DNA of 64,000 bases from Ensifer sp. LC11 (GTDB lineage Bacteria; Pseudomonadota; Alphaproteobacteria; Rhizobiales; Rhizobiaceae), in the NCBI RefSeq assembly GCF_001695835.1, contig NZ_MBSO01000019.1, forward strand, positions 1 to 64,000. The letters run 5' to 3'. The notes beneath the pieces were generated by a model that did not search any database, was not told the origin of the DNA, and saw only the letters and a program-made list of their open reading frames with translations. The translations under genes and the position numbers were made by a program. This document shows, in pieces, positions 26,984 through 34,581 of this stretch. Each line of letters starts with the position of its first letter. Position 1 is the first letter of the stretch.

Positions 26984-28489
26984 ATGAACTACGTCCCCCC
27001 CTCATCGACCGGAAATGTCGAGGTCTTCAGCTTCGACAACAGTTATGCACGACTGCCGCAGCAGTTCTTCGCGCGCGTCGCGCCGACCCCGGTCGCCGAA
27101 CCCTGGCTGATCAAGCTCAACGGGCCATTGGCCGAGGAACTCGGGCTCGACCTCGCCGCGCTCGAGCGCGAGGGCGCGCAGATCTTCTCCGGGAACCGCG
27201 TTCCTGAAGGCGCCGATCCACTCGCCATGGCCTATGCCGGCCACCAGTTCGGCACCTTCGTGCCACAGCTCGGCGACGGCCGGGCGATCCTGCTTGGCGA
27301 AGTCGTCGATCGCAACGGGCGGCGTCGAGACATACAGTTGAAGGGGCCCGGCCAGACGCCATTCTCGCGGCGCGGCGACGGGCGTGCAGCGCTGGGGCCG
27401 GTGCTGCGCGAGTACATCGTCAGTGAGGCGATGTTCGCGCTCGGCATCCCAACGACGCGGGCGCTTGCAGCCGTCGTCACCGGCCAACCCGTCTACCGCG
27501 AGCAGATCCTGCCCGGCGCCATCGTTACCCGCGTTGCGGCAAGCCATATCCGTGTCGGCACCTTCCAGTTCTTCGCCGCGCGCGGTGACATGGCCTCGGT
27601 GAAGGTGCTCGCCGACTATGCGATCGACCGTCACTACCCGGAGATCAAGGGCGATGAACGACCTTATCTCGCCTTCTACAAGGCGGTGACGGCGCGCCAG
27701 GCGGAACTGATTGCACGCTGGCTCCATGTCGGCTTCATCCATGGCGTGATGAACACCGACAACATGACAATCTCTGGCGAGACGATCGACTTCGGACCTT
27801 GCGCCTTCATGGACGCCTATGATCCCAGGAAGGTCTTTTCCTCGATCGACCAGGTCGGCCGCTACGCCTATGCAAGCCAGCCGGCCATCGGCCAATGGAA
27901 CCTTGCGCGCCTGGCAGAAACGCTGGTGCCGCTGTTCGACGACGATGAGGGCACCGCGGTCGAACTCGCAAACGATGCACTCGGCGAGTATGGCGCGATT
28001 TTCCAACGCCATTGGCTCGACGGCATGCGGGCCAAGATCGGACTTTCGACAAGCGAGGACGGCGATCTCGATCTGGTGCAAGCGCTGTTGACGGCGATGC
28101 ACAAAGGCGAAGCCGACTTCACCCTCACCTTCCGTCGGCTGTGCGACAGTGCGCGTGATCCGGCCGAGGATGCCGTGTTCAGCTCGTCGTTTACCGGGTC
28201 CGAGGCGATCGGGCCATGGCTTCACGACTGGCGCCAACGGCTCGCCCGCGAAAAGAGGGATCCCGAAGAGCGGGCGACGGCCATGAAGGCCGTCAATCCC
28301 GCCTATATCCCACGCAACCACCGGATCGAACAGGCCATCGCCGCTGCGACCGATGACGCGGATTTCTCGCTGTTTGAGGCGTTGCTCGACGTCACGGCAA
28401 AACCCTTTGACGACCAGCTCCAGTTTTCCGCTTACCAAGCCCCACCAAAACCGCAAGAAGAAGTCCAGCGAACCTTCTGCGGAACGTGA
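26984..28489 (+). CDS. selO: Protein adenylyltransferase SelO (UPF0061/YdiU)
   Basis: A 501-residue pseudokinase-fold enzyme that transfers AMP from ATP to protein hydroxyls, with a role in oxidative stress in characterised bacteria. Family landmarks: 'AYAGHQFGTFVPQLGDGRAILLGE' (about 84-106), 'LKGPGQTPFSRRGDGRA' with Lys120, 'HGVMNTDNM' (253-261) and 'DFGPCAFMD' (from 269). The protein ends 'FCGT': Cys499 occupies the third-last position, where eukaryotic SelO has selenocysteine. Start is the ATG at 26984; an earlier ATG at 26927 would add 19 atypical residues. Confidence 0.95.
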   Translation: MNYVPPSSTGNVEVFSFDNSYARLPQQFFARVAPTPVAEPWLIKLNGPLAEELGLDLAALEREGAQIFSGNRVPEGADPLAMAYAGHQFGTFVPQLGDGRAILLGEVVDRNGRRRDIQLKGPGQTPFSRRGDGRAALGPVLREYIVSEAMFALGIPTTRALAAVVTGQPVYREQILPGAIVTRVAASHIRVGTFQFFAARGDMASVKVLADYAIDRHYPEIKGDERPYLAFYKAVTARQAELIARWLHVGFIHGVMNTDNMTISGETIDFGPCAFMDAYDPRKVFSSIDQVGRYAYASQPAIGQWNLARLAETLVPLFDDDEGTAVELANDALGEYGAIFQRHWLDGMRAKIGLSTSEDGDLDLVQALLTAMHKGEADFTLTFRRLCDSARDPAEDAVFSSSFTGSEAIGPWLHDWRQRLAREKRDPEERATAMKAVNPAYIPRNHRIEQAIAAATDDADFSLFEALLDVTAKPFDDQLQFSAYQAPPKPQEEVQRTFCGT

Positions 28490-28851
28490 AGAGCCCAGCA
28501 TGTTGCCGTCAGGCGCATGCGGAATTCTGTTGCCAGGCAGATTCACCGGATCGCTCCATCTCTTTGTTTTTGCGTGTCTGGGCGCAGGGTTCGCCCTGCC
28601 CGGATATCTCGGGCGCGGCCCGCGCAAGAGCGCGAAGCAAGTTTCCCGCCACCGCTTGAGCACAAACTCATTGCGGCCTTCTAAAATTTCCGCATTGCGG
28701 AATTGTGGCTATTGAAAGGCAGGCGCCGCGCGTTAGGTGCAAGCAGGACAGGCGCTATGCGCCTCCCTGACCGGGTAGCCGCGGCACGGCTCGCGACCAC
28801 CAAACCAGAATTCCACCTGTCTCACGCGGCCCTGGCCCAAGGGCCGCCGCA
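28490..28851. other. 362-base intergenic region between selO and gcd
   Basis: No gene is supported. The stretch contains a GCAGGG-TTCG-CCCTGC hairpin near 28584-28602 and a TTCCGC-ATT-GCGGAA dyad at 28688-28702, about 150 bases before gcd. The latter may be an operator or part of the gcd promoter. An AAGGG ribosome site precedes the gcd ATG. Confidence 0.4.
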
Positions 28852-31230
28852 ATGAAAAAACCGTGCCGCGGCACCGTTCTTGCGGGAGTTTCCAGCATGC
28901 TCATTCTGACGGCTATCGCCTTTGCTCTCATCGGCCTGGTGCTTGGCGGCGGTGGCGCCAAGCTCGTGATGCTTGGTGGCAGCCCCTACTATCTGGTCAC
29001 CGGCATCGGCTTCCTGCTGACGGCCGCACTTCTGTTCATGCGGAAATCGGTCGCGATCTGGCTCTATGTGCTGATCATTGTCGGCTCGCTTGGCTGGGCG
29101 ATCTCGGAGGTCGGGTTCGACTGGTGGCAACTCGGCCCGCGCGGCGGCATCATCGTGCTGCTGGGGCTCTGGCTGCTGTTGCCGGCCGTCCGCCGGCCGC
29201 TCGGCTTCGAAAGCCCGACGGGCGAGCGCTATGCTGCGAGCGCCTGGCCGCTGGCGTTTGCAGTTCTGGTTTCGGTCGGCGTCGCCGGCTACGCGATGAC
29301 GCAGGATCCGCACGATATCCGCGGCGACCTGCCAAACGGTATCGTTGCCGCCAAGCCTCCCCTTGGCGGCTCGGTACCACCAGGTGAATGGCACCAATAC
29401 GGGCGCACGCCCTTTGGTCAGCGCTATTCGCCCCTCGACCAGATCACTCCTGACAACGTCGCCAATCTGAGGGTTGCCTGGCAGTATCAGACCGGCGACG
29501 TCAAGCGGCCGGACGACGTTGGCGAAACGACCTACCAGGTAACGCCGCTCAAGATCAAAGACACGCTCTATGCCTGCACGCCGCACAACTGGGCGATCGC
29601 GCTGGATGCGGCGACCGGCGAGGAGAAATGGAAGTATGATTCCAATTCGGGCATGAACCCCGACCGGCAGCACCAGACCTGCCGGGGCGTTACCTATTGG
29701 GCCGACCCGGCAGCCGCTGCGGGCAGCCCCTGCGCCGAGCGGGTTTACCTGCCGACATCGGATGCGCGGCTGATCGCGCTGGATGCGGCAACAGGCTCCG
29801 TCTGCACCGGCTTTGCCGACAACGGCGTGCTGCATCTCGAAGCGGGTATGAAGTACAACCCGGCCGGCTACTACTATTCGACATCACCGCCGGTGGCCGC
29901 CGCCGGCAAGCTCATCATCGGCGGTGCGGTCAACGACAACTACTCCACCCAGGAACAGTCGGGCGTCATCCGCGCCTTCGACGTCAATAGCGGCGCGCTG
30001 ATCTGGAACTGGGACAGCGGCAATCCTGACGTGACGACGCCGCTCCCCCAGGGCCAGACCTACACCACCAACTCGCCGAACAGCTGGTCGGTGTTCAGCT
30101 ATGACGAGGGCCTTGGCCTCGTCTACATACCCATGGGCAACCAGGTTCCCGACCAGCTGGGCATGGGCCGCAGCGAACACGTCGAGAAGTATTCGTCCTC
30201 GATCGTCGCGCTCGACATCAACTCAGGCGCGGTGCGCTGGGTCCAGCAGACCGTGCACCACGATCTCTGGGACATGGACGTGCCGGCACAGCCCGCACTT
30301 CTCGACATCACCAGGGAGGACGGCACTGTCGTGCCAGCGCTCGTCGGGCCGACGAAGCAGGGCGACATCTATGTGCTTGATCGGCGCAGTGGCGAACCAC
30401 TCATCCCGATCGAGGAAGTCAAGGCGCCGGGTGGAGCGATCCCGGAGGATTTCACCGCGCCGACGCAACCGGTTTCGGACCTTACCTTCATGCCTGCACC
30501 GCTGCAGGAGAAGAACATGTGGGGCATCACGCTTTTTGACCAGCTTGCCTGCCGCATCGCCTTTCGCTCGCTGAAGTACGAGGGCCGCTATACGCCGCCG
30601 TCGCTCGAAGGCACGCTCGTCTATCCCGGCAATTTCGGCACGTTCAACTGGGGCTCGGTCGCGATCGATCCGGAAAGGCAGGTCATGTTCGGCATGCCGA
30701 CCTACCTTGCCTTCACCTCGCGTCTCGTACCTCGCGACCAGATCCCGCCGAAGGGGCAGGACGAAAAAGGCTCCGAGCAGGGTCTCAACCGCAATGACGG
30801 TGCGCCCTATGGTGTCTTTATGGGTCCCTTCCTCGGACCACTCGGCATCCCTTGCCAGGCGCCGCCCTGGGGTTACGTTGCCGGCGCCGATCTTCGAACC
30901 GGCAAGATCGCGTACAAGCACAAGAATGGAACGGTCGAGGACATGACGCCGCTGCCGCTGCCATTCAAGGTAGGCGTACCTGGGATCGGTGGGCCGATGA
31001 TCACAAAGGGAGGCGTCGCCTTCCTTGGAGCCGCGGTCGACGATTATCTGCGCGCCTATGATCTGACGACCGGCCGCCAACTCTGGGAAGCACGCCTGCC
31101 CGCCGGCGGTCAGTCGACCCCGATGAGCTACGCGGTCGGCGACAAGCAACATGTGCTGATCGTCGCCGGCGGCCACGGCTCGGTCGGAACCAGACCCGGC
31201 GACTACATCATCGCCTACACCCTGCCCTGA
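28852..31230 (+). CDS. gcd: Membrane-bound PQQ-dependent glucose dehydrogenase
   Basis: Oxidises glucose to gluconolactone in the periplasm and passes electrons to ubiquinone. The 792-residue protein has the E. coli Gcd layout. Five N-terminal membrane helices (about 15-145) precede an eight-bladed quinoprotein propeller. Its markers are 'WHQYGRTPFGQRYSPLDQITPDNV', 'TPHNWAIALDAATGEEKWKYD' and 'VHHDLWDMDVPAQPALLD', which includes the catalytic Asp region. The start is ATG 28852; ATG 28897 is an alternative just before the first helix. No PQQ biosynthesis gene is in the window, so the cofactor must be made or imported elsewhere. Confidence 0.95.
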   Translation: MKKPCRGTVLAGVSSMLILTAIAFALIGLVLGGGGAKLVMLGGSPYYLVTGIGFLLTAALLFMRKSVAIWLYVLIIVGSLGWAISEVGFDWWQLGPRGGIIVLLGLWLLLPAVRRPLGFESPTGERYAASAWPLAFAVLVSVGVAGYAMTQDPHDIRGDLPNGIVAAKPPLGGSVPPGEWHQYGRTPFGQRYSPLDQITPDNVANLRVAWQYQTGDVKRPDDVGETTYQVTPLKIKDTLYACTPHNWAIALDAATGEEKWKYDSNSGMNPDRQHQTCRGVTYWADPAAAAGSPCAERVYLPTSDARLIALDAATGSVCTGFADNGVLHLEAGMKYNPAGYYYSTSPPVAAAGKLIIGGAVNDNYSTQEQSGVIRAFDVNSGALIWNWDSGNPDVTTPLPQGQTYTTNSPNSWSVFSYDEGLGLVYIPMGNQVPDQLGMGRSEHVEKYSSSIVALDINSGAVRWVQQTVHHDLWDMDVPAQPALLDITREDGTVVPALVGPTKQGDIYVLDRRSGEPLIPIEEVKAPGGAIPEDFTAPTQPVSDLTFMPAPLQEKNMWGITLFDQLACRIAFRSLKYEGRYTPPSLEGTLVYPGNFGTFNWGSVAIDPERQVMFGMPTYLAFTSRLVPRDQIPPKGQDEKGSEQGLNRNDGAPYGVFMGPFLGPLGIPCQAPPWGYVAGADLRTGKIAYKHKNGTVEDMTPLPLPFKVGVPGIGGPMITKGGVAFLGAAVDDYLRAYDLTTGRQLWEARLPAGGQSTPMSYAVGDKQHVLIVAGGHGSVGTRPGDYIIAYTLP

Positions 31231-31303
31231 AGCGCGAGAGGCATCCCTAATTCTCGCTAGAAGGTTGCAAAAGCAAGCTCCACGCAAGCCCACGAAAGCA
31301 GCC

Positions 31304-31329
31304 TCCCCCGGACGAAAGATTCCGGGGGA
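31304..31329 (+). promoter_or_regulatory. Hairpin overlapping the ribosome site of the next gene
   Basis: Perfect 9-bp stem TCCCCCGGA (31304-31312) / TCCGGGGGA (31321-31329) with an eight-base loop. The 3' arm contains GGGGGA, the only purine-rich ribosome site in front of the ATG at 31335. The structure could therefore hide the ribosome site, or act as a gcd terminator (no T-run follows). Confidence 0.5.
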
Positions 31330-31334
31330 TTCCC

Positions 31335-31802
31335 ATGAAGATCGACAACAGCATCTCGAGCTACTATTTCTCGCAGCGCCGCGCCCAGGCCGGGACGGTT
31401 GCCCCGATCGAGGAAAGCGGCAGCGACGCGCGCCCACGCCTTGCTCCCACCATCGCACCACCTTCAACGTCCAATGCACTCTCCAACGCCTTGTGGGCCA
31501 CGGCGACCCGTGAAGAAACAGGCACCGCCTCGATCACCGACAAGGAGGGAGCGGCCCCATCCGGCAATTCGGTCAGTGACGAGTTCCTGAAACGCGCGAA
31601 GATGAGCCTGGCGGAGCAGATCCGAGCCCAGATCCTCGAATCGCTCGGCCTCAGCGAAGAGGACCTGAAGGCGATGGATCCCGAACAGCGGAAGGCCGTC
31701 GAGGAGGAAATCCGCAAGGCGATCGAGCGGGCGATGGGCGTTGAGAAGCAGCGCGATGATGCCGCCGCCGACATCGCCAATAGCGACAGCGATATCGCCT
31801 GA
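31335..31802 (+). CDS. Conserved hypothetical protein, helical C-terminus
   Basis: A 155-residue soluble protein without signal peptide. The first 80 residues look disordered (rich in Ala, Ser, Thr, Pro). The rest is a charged helical segment 'LAEQIRAQILESLGLSEEDLKAMDPEQRKAVEEEIRKAIERAMG', a pattern I recognise from small Rhizobiales proteins of unknown function. Translation may be controlled by the hairpin upstream. Not recognised further. Confidence 0.68.
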   Translation: MKIDNSISSYYFSQRRAQAGTVAPIEESGSDARPRLAPTIAPPSTSNALSNALWATATREETGTASITDKEGAAPSGNSVSDEFLKRAKMSLAEQIRAQILESLGLSEEDLKAMDPEQRKAVEEEIRKAIERAMGVEKQRDDAAADIANSDSDIA

Positions 31803-32034
31803 TATCGCGCGGATTTCGCGGATCTAACTGTGAGTATCTTCGACAAGAGCGTACACACGCCGCAACTGGAGGAAAGTGACCTCTTCGGCGAGGTGCTGCT
31901 TTCCTTTCCAGGCCCCGTCGATGGGCGCGCGTAGAAAAAGCAGGAATTGAAGCGGAGCGTCATTCGCGTGCACTTGGGAAAGGCGATCGGGCCTTCCCCT
32001 CTTCGCCACCATTGACACCCGGCAGCAAGCCATT

Positions 32035-32059
32035 ACCTATTGCTCCAGAAGCTATAGGT
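32035..32059. promoter_or_regulatory. Candidate MerR operator
   Basis: Dyad ACCTATTGCT-CCAGA-AGCTATAGGT with one mismatched pair, ending 12 bases before the merR-type ATG at 32071. The outer ACCT/AGGT ends and total length fit operators of MerR-family metal sensors. A TTGACA at 32012-32017 lies just upstream. Confidence 0.6.
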
Positions 32060-32070
32060 TTGAGGCATAC

Positions 32071-32484
32071 ATGTATTCCATCGGTGATCTCTCCCGCCGC
32101 ACCGGCGTGAAAATACCGACGATCCGCTACTACGAGCAGATGGGGCTGATCGCAGCGCCCGAGCGCTCTGAAGGCAATCAGCGGCGATACGAGAAACGCG
32201 AACTTGAGCGGCTGACTTTCATCCGCCATGCACGCGACCTCGGCCTGTCGATCGAATCGATCCGCGACCTGCTCGCGCTCAGCCAGCATCCGGAGCGCCC
32301 CTGCGGCGAGGCGGACCGGATTGCCAGTGAGCATCTGACGACCGTGCGCGAGAAGATTGCCAGGCTGAGGAAACTGGAACAGGAACTCGAACGGATCGTT
32401 GCCTGCGACGGCAATCACACCGTCGGCGACTGTTATGTCATCCGGGCGCTGGCCGATCACTCGATGTGCGACAGCGAGCACTGA
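32071..32484 (+). CDS. MerR-family metal-sensing regulator (ZntR/CadR-like)
   Basis: A 137-residue regulator with the MerR winged helix ('YSIGDLSRRTGVKIPTIRYYEQMGLIAAPERSEGNQRRYEKRELERLTFIRHARDLGLSIESI', 2-64) and a dimerisation helix (about 80-110). Cys78, Cys112, His116, Cys121 and Cys133 match the ligand pattern of E. coli ZntR (Cys79, Cys115, His119, Cys124, Cys141). This suggests sensing of Zn(II) or similar divalent ions. Its operator overlaps its own promoter. No metal-efflux gene is next to it, so the target lies elsewhere or it controls only itself. Confidence 0.85.
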   Translation: MYSIGDLSRRTGVKIPTIRYYEQMGLIAAPERSEGNQRRYEKRELERLTFIRHARDLGLSIESIRDLLALSQHPERPCGEADRIASEHLTTVREKIARLRKLEQELERIVACDGNHTVGDCYVIRALADHSMCDSEH

Positions 32485-32520
32485 GGCGGCCGGCTTCGAC
32501 CACGCGCGCAAAATTCCCCG

Positions 32521-32549
32521 TTGACAAAATGGCGAAAACGAACAATCTA
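32521..32549 (+). promoter_or_regulatory. Strong sigma70 promoter of the attenuated GNAT operon
   Basis: Consensus TTGACA at 32521-32526, 17-base spacer, then AATCTA at 32544-32549 as the -10 region. The expected start point, six to seven bases later, coincides with the ATG of the leader peptide at 32556, which would make that mRNA leaderless. Confidence 0.65.
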
Positions 32550-32555
32550 GCGCCC

Positions 32556-32606
32556 ATGATCAAGAACGCACCCATTTGCCGCGCGTATTTTTGGCTGTTC
32601 CGATAG
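32556..32606 (+). CDS. Leader peptide MIKNAPICRAYFWLFR of a transcription attenuator
   Basis: A 16-codon reading frame ending TAG at 32604-32606. It contains the run Tyr-Phe-Trp-Leu-Phe (codons TAT TTT TGG CTG TTC, 32586-32600). The last codons overlap the first strand of the pause hairpin, as in classical attenuators. No ribosome site is visible, but the predicted transcription start lies at the ATG, so it could be translated leaderless, as is described for the trpL leader of S. meliloti. The rare aromatic run suggests sensing of charged tRNA for aromatic amino acids. Confidence 0.75.
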   Translation: MIKNAPICRAYFWLFR

Positions 32607-32660
32607 GAGCGGCCTGCTGATCGTATTCAACAAGGCCGCCATCAGGCGGCTTTTGTTTTT
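32593..32660 (+). terminator. Transcription attenuator (pause, antiterminator and terminator stems)
   Basis: Four segments can pair in two exclusive ways. Segment 1 GGCTGTTCC (32593-32601) pairs with segment 2 GGAGCGGCC (32606-32614) across a GATA loop. Segment 2 (GCGGCCT, 32609-32615) can instead pair with segment 3 (AGGCCGC, 32633-32639) as antiterminator. Segment 3 (GCCGCC, 32635-32640) can pair with segment 4 (GGCGGC, 32645-32650) across ATCA as terminator, followed by TTTTGTTTTT (32651-32660). Ribosome stalling on the Tyr-Phe-Trp codons would block segment 1 and favour readthrough. Confidence 0.82.
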
Positions 32661-32698
32661 CCGGCTCCTGATGGCGAGAAAACCCGAGGAGCCCAGAC

Positions 32699-33202
32699 AT
32701 GCTACAGACCGCCATCCCGACCCTTCATTCGACACCGGCAACCCGACCGCCGATGGTCACCATCCGCTGCGCCAAACCGCGTGACCTGCCGGAACTGCGC
32801 GACATGATCGCCGAGCTGTCCGCTCATCACGGCGACGCCGCAGCGATCACGCCGGAACAGCTTGAGCGCGACCTCTTCGGCCGCACGCCCTGGATCACCG
32901 CGCTCGTCGCCGAGGCCGGAAACCGGCTGATCGGCTACGCGATCCTGGTACCGATCTACAGGGCTGCCGAAGGTGCGCGCGGCATGGAACTGCATCATCT
33001 CTTCGTGCGTACGGAGAGCCGCGGCACCGGCATTGGCCGCCATCTCGTCGCCAAGGCGCGCGAGCAGGCGAAGATGGCCGGCTGCGACTATCTTTCCGTG
33101 AGTGCCGCCACGGGCAACTTCCAGGCGCATCATTTCTACGAATCCGAGCGCTTCGTACCTCGTCCGGTCACCGGCATGCGCTATATGCAGAAACTTGGGT
33201 GA
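32699..33202 (+). CDS. GNAT-family N-acetyltransferase under attenuator control
   Basis: A 167-residue GNAT protein. The fold begins around residue 20 ('VTIRCAKPRDLPELRDMIAELSAHHGDAA'), motif A is 'MELHHLFVRTESRGTGIGRHLVAKAREQAKMAGCDYLSVSAATGN', and the end 'AHHFYESERFVPRPVTGMRYMQKL' is the usual beta5-alpha4 segment. GAGGAG precedes the ATG at 32699, 38 bases after the T-run of the attenuator. Control by aromatic-amino-acid codons hints that the substrate is an amino acid or related amine. It is followed after ten bases by a DJ-1-type gene. Confidence 0.9.
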   Translation: MLQTAIPTLHSTPATRPPMVTIRCAKPRDLPELRDMIAELSAHHGDAAAITPEQLERDLFGRTPWITALVAEAGNRLIGYAILVPIYRAAEGARGMELHHLFVRTESRGTGIGRHLVAKAREQAKMAGCDYLSVSAATGNFQAHHFYESERFVPRPVTGMRYMQKLG

Positions 33203-33212
33203 GGATGAAACG

Positions 33213-33794
33213 ATGCGCCTTGCGATCGTGCTTTACGAAGGTTTCGCCGATTGGGAATGCGCGCTGTTGATGGCGGCGGCGCGCACCCATCTCGGCGTCG
33301 AGATCGACGTCGCGACCGCCGATGGCGCACGGGTGACGTCGATGGGCGGCCTCGACGTTTCGGCGCATCTGTCGATCGACGCGCTCGATCCTGCGGGTTT
33401 CGACGGGCTGGTGATCTCAGGCGGCTCGATCTGGGAGACGGATGAGGCTCCCGATCTCTCCGCCACGATCCGCGCCTTCGACCGCGACAGGCGGCTCGTT
33501 GCAGCCATTTGCGGCGGGGTCAGTGCGCTGGCCGCAAGCGGTGTTCTCGATCGCATCGACCACACCGGCAATGGCGCCGACAGCCTTGCGCCGCTCCGCG
33601 GCTATCGTGGGCAAACTCACTATTGCAACCAACCGCAGGCGCTGCGCAGCGGCCATGTCGTGACGGCCGCCGGCACTGCGCCGATCAGTTTCGCCGGCGA
33701 GATCCTGCGCGGCCTTGGCCTCGGCTCACCGGAACTCGACGGCTTTCTCGCCCTCTACGGACGAGAGCATGAAGCCGCGGCGAGCGCCGGATAA
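33213..33794 (+). CDS. DJ-1/PfpI-family protein
   Basis: A 193-residue class I glutamine-amidotransferase-like protein with 'MRLAIVLYEGFADWECALLMAAAR' and the nucleophile elbow 'VAAICGGVSALAASGVLD', in which the Cys is the expected active residue; Glu in 'DWECAL' may assist. Relatives act as glyoxalases, chaperones, amidases or isonitrile hydratases. It starts ten bases after the GNAT gene and is probably cotranscribed, so it is also under the upstream attenuator. Confidence 0.87.
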   Translation: MRLAIVLYEGFADWECALLMAAARTHLGVEIDVATADGARVTSMGGLDVSAHLSIDALDPAGFDGLVISGGSIWETDEAPDLSATIRAFDRDRRLVAAICGGVSALAASGVLDRIDHTGNGADSLAPLRGYRGQTHYCNQPQALRSGHVVTAAGTAPISFAGEILRGLGLGSPELDGFLALYGREHEAAASAG

Positions 33795-33847
33795 GAAGGC
33801 CCGCCGAACTGCCGGCTGGCGATCCTCTCACATTTCCCGAAACGGCT

Positions 33848-34522
33848 TCAGAGCCAGCTCGAAATCTGATCGAGCGGCTTCTTGACCTTGCCCGCCACAG
33901 GCACAGTCGCATCCGGCGCAGGATAACCAACCACCAGGATCAGGAACGGCTTTTCGCTATCAGGCCGGCCGCAGATCTCGTTGAGGAAGTTCATCGGTGC
34001 TGGCGTATGGGTAAGCGTCGCAAGCCCGGCGTGATGCAGCGCGGTGATCAGGATACCGGTGGCGATGCCGACGCTTTCGTTGATGTAGTAGTTCTTCTTC
34101 AGGTCGCCCGGATTGGGGCCACCGCGCTTTTGCGAGAAGACGACGATGAGATAGGGCGCGGTCTCAAGGAAGGGCTTGTCCTCGTCGGTGCCGAGCGGCG
34201 CCAGCGCATCGAGCCACTCCTGCGGTGCCTTCTCCCGGTAGAAGACGCGCTCTTCTTCCTCCGCCGCGCGCCGCACCTCGGCCTTGATCTGAGCGCTCTC
34301 GATGACGGCGAAATGCCAAGGCTGATGGTTGGCCCCGCTGGGTGCGGTTCCAGCCGCCATCAGGCATGCCTCGATCACTTCACGCGGCACTGCCCGGTCG
34401 CTGAAATAGCGCGTTGTACGACGTCGGTTGACCTCTTCATAAAACGCGTTGGCGCGCGCAGCCATCTCCTCGGGGCTGCGTTCGATCCACTGGTCATAGG
34501 GTGCGGTTTGATGTGGGCGCAT
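33848..34522 (-). CDS. Nitroreductase family protein
   Basis: A 224-residue FMN-dependent oxidoreductase. '[44 protein letters not shown]' (about 33-76) is the FMN-binding start of the family. '[37 protein letters not shown]' is the C-terminal core, resembling the iodotyrosine deiodinase/BluB-like branch. GAGGAGGAG precedes the ATG at 34522. Substrate unknown. It lies alone, convergent to the DJ-1 gene. Confidence 0.9.
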   Translation of the reverse strand: MRPHQTAPYDQWIERSPEEMAARANAFYEEVNRRRTTRYFSDRAVPREVIEACLMAAGTAPSGANHQPWHFAVIESAQIKAEVRRAAEEEERVFYREKAPQEWLDALAPLGTDEDKPFLETAPYLIVVFSQKRGGPNPGDLKKNYYINESVGIATGILITALHHAGLATLTHTPAPMNFLNEICGRPDSEKPFLILVVGYPAPDATVPVAGKVKKPLDQISSWL

Positions 34523-34581
34523 TCAGTCTCCTCCTCGTTGCGGGAGCGAGTTTGACCGCGCCTTGCAGCGAAGATCAAGCG

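Noticed and set aside
27002-28663. 553-codon open frame on the minus strand opposite selO
   Set aside because: High-GC antisense shadow; composition (Arg/Ala/Asp/His-rich) without family motifs, while SelO is unambiguous on the other strand.
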